Positions 35,270 to 40,573 of a DNA stretch of 40,573 nucleotides are shown here, piece after piece (the first letter of the stretch is position 1; each line of letters starts with the position of its first letter). Made by a program: the position numbers and the translations under genes. Source of the DNA: Nocardia carnea (GTDB taxonomy: Bacteria; Actinomycetota; Actinomycetes; Mycobacteriales; Mycobacteriaceae). The stretch spans positions 1-40,573 of the forward strand of contig NZ_JARWNW010000051.1 of the NCBI RefSeq assembly GCF_029868325.1, in the 5' to 3' direction. A model generated the notes under the pieces. It saw only the letters and a list, made by a program, of their open reading frames with translations. It was not told where the DNA came from and did not search any database.

Positions 35270-35833
35270 ATGACCACCACTGAGAAGATCCAGCCGCGGC
35301 TGAAGGTGCGCTACCGCGAGGAAATCAAGGACGCGCTGAACAACGAGTTCAACTACGCCAACGTCATGCAGATCCCGGGCGTGGTCAAGGTCGTCGTGAA
35401 CATGGGTGTCGGCGACGCCGCCCGCGACGCGAAGCTGATCAACGGCGCGATCGACGATCTGGCCCTGATCACCGGCCAGAAGCCGCAGATCCGCAAGGCC
35501 ACCAAGTCCATCGCGCAGTTCAAATTGCGTGAGGGTATGCCGATCGGCGCCAAGGTCACCCTGCGCGGCGACCGGATGTGGGAGTTCCTGGACCGCCTGG
35601 TCTCGATCGCCCTGCCCCGTATCCGCGACTTCCGTGGCCTGTCGCCCAAGCAGTTCGACGGCAACGGCAACTACACGTTCGGCCTGAGCGAGCAGTCGAT
35701 GTTCCACGAGATCGATGTGGACAAGATCGATCGCCCGCGCGGTATGGACATCACCGTCGTTACCACCGCGACCAACAACGAAGAAGGCCGTGCCCTGCTG
35801 AAGCACCTCGGCTTCCCGTTCAAGGAGAACTGA
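35270..35833 (+). CDS. rplE: Large ribosomal subunit protein L5
   Basis: L5 (uL5) binds 5S rRNA and the P-site tRNA. The 187-residue protein has [45 protein letters not shown] and [24 protein letters not shown]. It starts one base after rplX, in the standard order. Confidence 0.98.
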   Translation: MTTTEKIQPRLKVRYREEIKDALNNEFNYANVMQIPGVVKVVVNMGVGDAARDAKLINGAIDDLALITGQKPQIRKATKSIAQFKLREGMPIGAKVTLRGDRMWEFLDRLVSIALPRIRDFRGLSPKQFDGNGNYTFGLSEQSMFHEIDVDKIDRPRGMDITVVTTATNNEEGRALLKHLGFPFKEN

Positions 35834-35836
35834 GAC

Positions 35837-36022
35837 ATGGCCAAGAAAGCACTGGTCAACAAGGCCAACCGCAAGCCGAAGTTCGCCGTTCGCGCCTACA
35901 CCCGCTGCCAGCGCTGCGGCCGGCCGCACGCGGTGTACCGCAAGTTCGGCCTGTGCCGGGTGTGCCTGCGTGAGATGGCGCACCGCGGCGAGCTGCCGGG
36001 CGTGCACAAGAGCTCCTGGTGA
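35837..36022 (+). CDS. rpsN: Small ribosomal subunit protein S14, zinc-binding type
   Basis: The 61-residue S14 (uS14) is the zinc form: Cys24, Cys27, Cys40 and Cys43 form two CXXC pairs. It ends [15 protein letters not shown]. The zinc form is the one expected in the spc operon; actinobacteria often carry a zinc-free paralogue used under zinc limitation. The usual next gene, rpsH, is absent; a terminator follows. Confidence 0.97.
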   Translation: MAKKALVNKANRKPKFAVRAYTRCQRCGRPHAVYRKFGLCRVCLREMAHRGELPGVHKSSW

Positions 36023-36066
36023 GCTGATCCCGGGCGGCACTGTCCGACCGGGATCCGACAATCACT

Positions 36067-36100
36067 GAAAAGGACCCGAGCTACGGCTCGGGTCCTTTTC
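36067..36100. terminator. Perfect bidirectional terminator after rpsN
   Basis: GAAAAGGACCCGAGC (36067-36081) pairs over 15 bp with 36086-36100 around the loop TACG closed by C-G, an extra-stable UNCG-type tetraloop. The stem carries four A/T pairs at its base. It serves rpsN (plus) and the TetR gene (minus), which converge here. Confidence 0.93.
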
Positions 36101-36220
36101 GCGCTTGCGGGCCATCAGCCGCTTCGCCCTGAGTGGCGAAGGCTCTGCGGCACATCCCGGGTGCTTCGGCGGGCCGTGGGCAGCGGGTTTTCCTGATCGC
36201 TGAGCCGTGCCCGGGGGCGG

Positions 36221-36820
36221 TCAGGTGTGGAGCAAACCACTGACGAGAAGTAACAGCGATTCCTGGGTCTGGCGGCGGGCGGTGTCCTTGTCGTCGGCGT
36301 GGGCGACGATCAGACCGGCCTCGGAGACGGCGCTCAGGATGAGTTGTGCGAGGGTGGGGACGGCGGTGGCGGTGATCAGGCCGGTTTCACGGGCACGTTC
36401 CAGTTCGGCGGTGATGAGGCCCAGGCCGTGGCGGGCTTCGAGTTCGCGCCATGCCTGCCAGCCGAGGACCGCGGGGGCGTCGAACAGGGCGATGCGGATC
36501 ATCTCCGGGCGCTGGCAGATCTCCAGGAAGGTGTTCAGGCCGGCGGCCATGGCGGTGAGGATCTCTTCGGCCGGAGCGGCGCGCAGCGCATTCTCGATTT
36601 CGGTGGTGATCTCGGTTTCCAGCTGTTCCAATACCGCCAGGAAGAGGCCGCGTTTATCGCCGTAGTGGTGGTGCAGCGCGCCGCGGGTTACTCCGGCCTC
36701 GGTCACCAGTTGCTCCGCGGAGGTGCCCGCGAAACCGCGCTCGGTGAACAGGCGGCGGCCTGCTTGTTCGAGCGCGGCGCGGGTGGTGCGGGAGCGGTCC
36801 TCCTGGCTACGGCGTGGCAT
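36221..36820 (-). CDS. TetR/AcrR-family transcriptional regulator
   Basis: The 199-residue protein has the TetR DNA-binding domain ALEQAGRRLFTERGFAGTSAEQLVTEAGVTRGALHHHYGDKRGLFLAVL (residues about 16-64) followed by a divergent ligand domain. Its start lies inside the end of the hydrolase gene (14-bp overlap), so the two form one operon, and the perfect palindrome upstream of the hydrolase is its probable operator. Confidence 0.94.
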   Translation of the reverse strand: MPRRSQEDRSRTTRAALEQAGRRLFTERGFAGTSAEQLVTEAGVTRGALHHHYGDKRGLFLAVLEQLETEITTEIENALRAAPAEEILTAMAAGLNTFLEICQRPEMIRIALFDAPAVLGWQAWRELEARHGLGLITAELERARETGLITATAVPTLAQLILSAVSEAGLIVAHADDKDTARRQTQESLLLLVSGLLHT

Positions 36821-37673
36821 GCAGCCGAGTGAACTCCAGAATTCGTCCGGCGAGCAACTCGGGCTGGTCCTCGGGGATCAGCGTGTAGGAGTCGCCGATC
36901 AGGTCGAGGGTGGCGTCGGGCAGGTCGCGGACGAGGCGTTCGGCGTAGGAGACCGGGAACAACCGGTCCTCGCGGGCCCAGACGACGAGTATCGGCACCG
37001 TTACGGAATCGAATCGGGTGGCGGCATCGAGGGTGTAGCGGCGCCGCGCGTGCCGCAGGAAGCGGCGCAGATCGGCGCGGATGGCGGCCGAATCGCGGCT
37101 GGGGCGCAGATAGGAATCGACGGTTGCGGGTGGTAGTGGGCGTTTGCTCAACCAGCCCAGGGCGATCGGCAGGCGCTGCAGGAAGCGGAAGCGCAGCAGT
37201 TCGGTCATGAGCCGGGCGGATCCCGGTATGCGGGCCAGCTGCGGTAGCAGGGTGAACGGCTGCGGCAGGAAGCTCTCATAGGAATCGACCGCGGCGAGGA
37301 CGACTCGGCCGATCCGTTCTGGGCGGTGGGTCAGCAATACCTGGGTGATGGCGCCGCCGGTGTCGTTGGCGACGATCGTGACATCACTGAGGTCCAGATA
37401 CTCCAGGAAGTCGGCGATGAGGCCGGCCACGCCGAGTGGCGTGAGGTCGGCGTCCGGTACCGGGATCGAATGGGCTCCGAGCGGCCAGTCCGGGACGAGG
37501 CAGCGGTATCCGGCCGCCGCGACCGGCGGGACGATATGCCGCCACAGGCCGGAGTTGACGAGGAATCCGTGGACGAAAACGATCGGTGGCCCGCTGCCGG
37601 TATCGCTGTATCGGATCGCTGCGGTGGGCAGGTGGGCTATATCGGTGCGGCCGAGTTCGTTGGTGTTCGACAT
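36807..37673 (-). CDS. Alpha/beta hydrolase with Asp nucleophile and missing catalytic His
   Basis: The 288-residue protein resembles haloalkane dehalogenases and epoxide hydrolases. VFVHGFLVNSGLWRH forms the oxyanion region and VANDTGG has the nucleophile Asp104. The C-terminal VWAREDRLFP carries the acid. Where the family has its catalytic His, this protein reads GDSYTLIPEDQPE with Tyr, so the second half-reaction may fail or use another residue. ATG at 37673 has GGAGGAAAT just upstream. It is first in an operon with the TetR gene. Confidence 0.88.
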   Translation of the reverse strand: MSNTNELGRTDIAHLPTAAIRYSDTGSGPPIVFVHGFLVNSGLWRHIVPPVAAAGYRCLVPDWPLGAHSIPVPDADLTPLGVAGLIADFLEYLDLSDVTIVANDTGGAITQVLLTHRPERIGRVVLAAVDSYESFLPQPFTLLPQLARIPGSARLMTELLRFRFLQRLPIALGWLSKRPLPPATVDSYLRPSRDSAAIRADLRRFLRHARRRYTLDAATRFDSVTVPILVVWAREDRLFPVSYAERLVRDLPDATLDLIGDSYTLIPEDQPELLAGRILEFTRLHATP

Positions 37674-37707
37674 ATTTCCTCCCGGGTCGGTTCCACATCC
37701 GATAGTT

Positions 37708-37728
37708 ACATACATACGGCATGTATGT
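37708..37728. promoter_or_regulatory. Perfect TetR-type operator upstream of the hydrolase-tetR operon
   Basis: ACATACAT, five bases (ACGGC), ATGTATGT is a perfect 21-bp palindrome 35 bp upstream of the hydrolase ATG. The arms match the known operator style of AcrR (TACATACAT...ATGTATGTA). The TetR protein encoded in this operon is the likely ligand. Confidence 0.85.
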
Positions 37729-37855
37729 CTATGGTCGGACCGTGGATTCCCGTGCCGATCCGCCTGACCACGGATCGGCACGCGTTACGTTCAAGGCTGC
37801 GGTTGTCGAGTCGCCCCGGCGGGGCGTCCGGGGCCGAGGTCGATCGCCGAGAGGG

Positions 37856-39223
37856 TTATGCGAAGTGGGATTTGTAGATCTGGCCGTGTACACCGACCGT
37901 GCGGTCCACGACCTGGGAGACGGTGAAATCGGCCGCCGCCGAGAGATAGGCGTACGCGGTGGCGCGGTCCATCCCCTTCTCCTGCTCGAGGAAGTAGAGT
38001 GCGTTGACCACCGCGCGGCGCATGGCGATATCCAGATCGCCGGACTGGCCGCCCAGTGAACCGTCCGGATCGGAGAGGCCGATCGGGATCCAGGCGTCCT
38101 CGGTTTCGCCGAACGGGTAGGTGTAGGCGACCTCCGGCGCGTCCCCGGACCCGGGTTTGCAGACTGTGAGCCGGAAGGTGCCCCGCAATGAGCCCTCCAT
38201 TGCGGTGAGCGCGGCTTCGCCGTCCCCCATGGCCATATGTGGATCGCCGACATAGAACAACGCGCCTTCGGCGAAAACCGGCAGATAGAAAGCGGATCCG
38301 GCGCCCAGCAGGCGGATATCGATATTGCCGCCGCCGCGGGTCGGGGGAATCGAATTGGCCGAGGCAGCTTTCGGGTCGGCATCGGAGGAGAAGGCCACGC
38401 CCATCATGCCCATGAAGGGTCGCAGCGGGAAGCGGACCTTCGCATCGCCGTAGGGCATAACGCCCAGGCCTTCCTCGATGGCGGTGAAGGTGGAGATATT
38501 GCCGTAGTCGCGCGGATCGCCGGCGGGCCGGCCGTCGGTCGAGACGGGCGGCATCACCTCCGCCAGTGAAATACCGGCGGGAGCCTCGCCTTCAGCCGTC
38601 CGCGCCAATGCGCCCTTGCCGTGCCGGCTCGACACCACACCGTACGGCACGCGCGGGACTGCCTCGAGCGTCTCGATCTTCAGTACATCGCCCGGTTGCG
38701 CGCCCTCGACGAAAACAGGGCCGGTGACTATATGCGGGCCGTCGGCATCGAAATCCCGCGGCGTGCGGTCGTAACCCTCGGCGATGGCGACGGCGTCGGC
38801 CAGTACATCGCCTTTCGCGACGCCCTTCGCGCCGAAGTACGCCACCGGGTCCCGGCCCTGGTCCTCCAGGATGCCTTCGTGCGATACGGCGTCGATGGTG
38901 ACCGTCTCACCGGATTTCATCCGGAGCACTTCTGTGCTGTGGATATTGGGGACGTAACCCCACAGCACCTGTTCTACTTCCGAGCGCAGGTAGTGGTCGC
39001 CGGGGATATCGCCCTGGCCGGGTTGCAGGATCGGCACGCCGTCACGAAACGGCAGGGCCGACGCGGAGCGCGAGACGGAGCCGGCCGAGGTATCCGTGGC
39101 GCAGGAGGTGGCTGCGGCCGCAGCGCCCACCGCTCCGACGGCGGCGGCCGCGCGGAGAAACCCTCGCCGGCCCAGTCCGCGCGTGAGGGTTTCAGCCGCG
39201 GCACGGGCGTAGGAGTCGGTCAT
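37856..39223 (-). CDS. Acetamidase/formamidase family protein with Tat lipoprotein signal
   Basis: The 455-residue protein has the FmdA/AmdA fold: SGETVTIDAVSHEG, the conserved GPDHIVTGPVFVEGAQPGDVLKIE type segment (here DGPHIVTGPVFVEGAQPGDV), FMGMMGVAF, and the GDPHMAMGDGE motif near the C-terminal third. Homologues hydrolyse formamide or acetamide to ammonia in the cytoplasm. Here the N-terminus is a Tat signal (GRRGFLRAAAAVGAVGAAAAATSC) with a possible lipobox Cys, so it should be exported. ATG at 39223 has GGAGG upstream. No amidase-regulator gene is adjacent. Confidence 0.88.
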   Translation of the reverse strand: MTDSYARAAAETLTRGLGRRGFLRAAAAVGAVGAAAAATSCATDTSAGSVSRSASALPFRDGVPILQPGQGDIPGDHYLRSEVEQVLWGYVPNIHSTEVLRMKSGETVTIDAVSHEGILEDQGRDPVAYFGAKGVAKGDVLADAVAIAEGYDRTPRDFDADGPHIVTGPVFVEGAQPGDVLKIETLEAVPRVPYGVVSSRHGKGALARTAEGEAPAGISLAEVMPPVSTDGRPAGDPRDYGNISTFTAIEEGLGVMPYGDAKVRFPLRPFMGMMGVAFSSDADPKAASANSIPPTRGGGNIDIRLLGAGSAFYLPVFAEGALFYVGDPHMAMGDGEAALTAMEGSLRGTFRLTVCKPGSGDAPEVAYTYPFGETEDAWIPIGLSDPDGSLGGQSGDLDIAMRRAVVNALYFLEQEKGMDRATAYAYLSAAADFTVSQVVDRTVGVHGQIYKSHFA

Positions 39224-39443
39224 GGGGCACCTCCGGATCGGGCTGGTCGAGCGTCCGAAAGGTATCGAGCGAAGATTTCGTGGCCGTTTCTGTTCTGTGT
39301 CGGTGGCGATTACGGCCTTCGCGCGCTGCCGGTTCCGGGCGGGAGGATCTGGATGCGGTCGCCGCCCGATAGCTGTCATGGAGGGGCAGGCTGGTTCCCA
39401 GTGCCGGAAATGTCCCGGTTGTCCCGGTATGGAAACGGCCCCC

Positions 39444-39449
39444 TAGTAT
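39444..39449 (+). promoter_or_regulatory. -10 element for the Cys-rich membrane protein gene
   Basis: TAGTAT ends 8 bp before the GTG at 39458, so the transcript probably starts at or next to that codon and is leaderless. TTGTCC at 39419-39424 may be the -35, with a long 19-bp spacer. Confidence 0.5.
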
Positions 39450-39457
39450 CGGCGGTT

Positions 39458-39868
39458 GTGAGGCATATCGAGCGGCCACCGAACCTGGTGCCGGTTGCCG
39501 TTCTGATCTTCGCCTTCGTCTTCGCGGCGCTCGGACTCCACGACGGCCGAAACCCGGAAAACAAGCCCTCCGAAACGGTTTCGTTCGTTCATTCGGTGAT
39601 CGCCACCGAGGAGCAGGCCGGTCCCGCCCTCTCGGAGTCCGCGGACTCGGGCGGACAGAGCGTGCACTGTCCCTATCACTGTCTGCGTGCCCCGCTGGTT
39701 CGCCCGCGGGCGGGCTATCTCTGGTACGCGGCCCTGTCGATCGCCGGCTTGCTGCTCTGTGGTGTCTGCTGCCGTGTGTGTTTCGCCCGGCCCCGCCCCG
39801 CTCGCCGAACTTTCGCCGGGACGGCGGGTGCGGAGTTGTTGCTACGTCTCTGCGTCTGCCGGCGCTGA
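39458..39868 (+). CDS. Small two-span membrane protein with Cys/His-rich loop
   Basis: I do not recognise the family of this 136-residue product. A first membrane segment (LVPVAVLIFAFVFAALGL) is followed by an about 60-residue polar loop. It ends in VHCPYHCLRAPL, then a second segment (YLWYAALSIAGLLLCGVCC) and a basic Cys-containing tail. The HCPYHC cluster could bind a metal. GTG at 39458 fits a leaderless start, since no ribosome site is present. Divergent from the amidase gene. Confidence 0.7.
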   Translation: MRHIERPPNLVPVAVLIFAFVFAALGLHDGRNPENKPSETVSFVHSVIATEEQAGPALSESADSGGQSVHCPYHCLRAPLVRPRAGYLWYAALSIAGLLLCGVCCRVCFARPRPARRTFAGTAGAELLLRLCVCRR

Positions 39869-40051
39869 CTCGCTGAGGTGGGCGCGGCCGCCTGCCACGC
39901 AGCCGGAGGTAATCGCCGAAGAGAAGGGGCGGCCATTGCTTCCGGTCATCCGGAGCGATCCCGGGCGCCTCATTCGGGTGGGCGGTGATGCCATCGACCC
40001 GAATCCGTCAGTGCAGCATCGTTTTGCACTATCAATCAGGAGATATTTTTC

Positions 40052-40387
40052 GTGAGAACCCGCACACCTCTGCTCGCTCTCGCCGTCCCGATCGGCTGTC
40101 TGGTCTTCGGGACCGGTACCGCTTCGGCGGCGACGACGGAACAGACGCCGAATACGGTCACGGTGAACTTCACCGACGCGGAGGCGCGCATGATCGAGGC
40201 GCTGAATCTGGGCCCGGCCCTGGGCGCGCTGCCGCCCAACTTCACGCCGGAGGCGAAACAGCGTCTCGGGGAGAATTTGGCCGAATACGCCGGTCGCGCC
40301 GCCCGGACCCCGGGGTCGACGTTATCGGTGATCATCGATCAACCGGTGGGCGCGCCGCCCGGTGTGGGCGTCACCGTGATCCCGTGA
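40052..40387 (+). CDS. Small secreted protein of unknown function
   Basis: The 111-residue product has a Sec signal peptide (LLALAVPIGCLVFGTGTASA) with a good AxA site after residue 26, leaving a mature protein of 85 residues. The mature part is acidic, with VTVNFTDAEARMIEAL, then NFTPEAKQRLGENLAEYAG, and a Pro/Gly/Val-rich end; no cysteine and no enzyme motif is seen. The start is GTG at 40052, preceded by AGGAGAT at 40038-40044. A second probable secreted protein follows at once. Confidence 0.85.
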   Translation: MRTRTPLLALAVPIGCLVFGTGTASAATTEQTPNTVTVNFTDAEARMIEALNLGPALGALPPNFTPEAKQRLGENLAEYAGRAARTPGSTLSVIIDQPVGAPPGVGVTVIP

Positions 40388-40391
40388 TACG

Positions 40392-40573
40392 GTGAGTAGG
40401 GGTACCCCGCGGCCCCCCTGGGGCGAGCCGGACCCGCCGGCCCGCCCGCACCGTCCTGGCAGCGGGGCTGCTGGCGGCGGCGCTCTACGGTGGTGGCCCC
40501 GCCGGCGCCGATCCGGTCCCCGCGCCCGCGCCGGCCTCGGCCACCGAGGCGGTCCAGCAGATGATCGATCTGT
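40392..40573 (+). CDS. Secreted protein, truncated by the window edge; reading frame uncertain
   Basis: From about 40438 one frame reads like a signal peptide and mature start (ARTVLAAGLLAAALYGGG, then PAGADPVPAPAPASATEAVQQMIDL), similar in style to the preceding small secreted protein. The only obvious start, GTG at 40392, is in a different frame. The signal-peptide frame has no ATG or GTG between its upstream stop at 40393 and the signal. A one-base error or frameshift, for example in the six-C run at 40413-40418, would join them. Continues beyond the window. Confidence 0.45.
   Translation, partial: MSRGTPRPPWGEPDPPARPHRPGSGAAGGGALRWWPRRRRSGPRARAGLGHRGGPADDRS

Noticed and set aside
38621..39457. 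Plus-strand frame upstream of the Cys-rich membrane protein
   Set aside because: It is antisense to the acetamidase homologue; only the part from the GTG at 39458 looks like a real protein.

Overview
The window is high-GC actinobacterial chromosome and most resembles Nocardia or a close relative in Mycobacteriales. The signs are the ribosomal protein sequences and order, GTG/TTG starts, ATGA-coupled genes, Tat lipoproteins, IdeR-type iron boxes, and an MbtG-type lysine N-hydroxylase beside an FxbA-type formyltransferase. Genus assignment is inference from protein similarity recalled from memory. No rRNA, tRNA, CRISPR, transposase or integrase is visible.

Layout. (1) 1-9.3 kb holds metabolic and transport genes: a 45-bp tandem repeat at the left edge, an atypical enoyl-CoA hydratase/isomerase divergent from a double-TetR regulator, an aldehyde dehydrogenase lacking its catalytic cysteine, a DrrABC-type ABC exporter, a lycopene-cyclase-like flavoprotein and a DUF4442-type thioesterase. 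(2) 9.4-15.15 kb is the complete S10 operon (rpsJ-rplC-rplD-rplW-rplB-rpsS-rplV-rpsC-rplP-rpmC-rpsQ), with a long leader and a strong hairpin terminator. (3) 15.2-34.1 kb is about 19 kb inserted between rpsQ and rplN. It carries a decayed VapC-like toxin, an HxlR regulator divergent from an Old Yellow Enzyme and a Nudix hydrolase, a zinc-ribbon protein, a CPBP protease, an exported peptidase, an RluA pseudouridine synthase, an iron/siderophore locus and a Tat-lipoprotein M13 metallopeptidase. (4) 34.6-36.1 kb is the next ribosomal block (rplN-rplX-rplE-rpsN), which ends in a perfect terminator instead of running into rpsH. (5) 36.2-40.6 kb holds an alpha/beta-hydrolase/TetR operon with a perfect operator, a Tat-exported acetamidase/formamidase homologue, a Cys-rich membrane protein and small secreted proteins. 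The last of these is cut by the window edge.

The most distinctive unit is the iron-responsive locus at 22.5-31.97 kb. It comprises a siderophore-interacting reductase (minus strand) and, on the plus strand, a degenerate stand-alone adenylation-like protein, MbtG-type lysine N6-hydroxylase, FxbA-type formyltransferase and a one-module NRPS (C-A-PCP-C). Five sequences resembling the IdeR box precede these genes. Together they look able to supply an N6-formyl-N6-hydroxylysine unit to a siderophore. Both condensation domains have lost the catalytic histidine of HHxxxDG, and the stand-alone adenylation protein has no ATP-binding P-loop. The locus may therefore work partly through scaffolding domains, and must depend on a larger siderophore assembly line outside the window.
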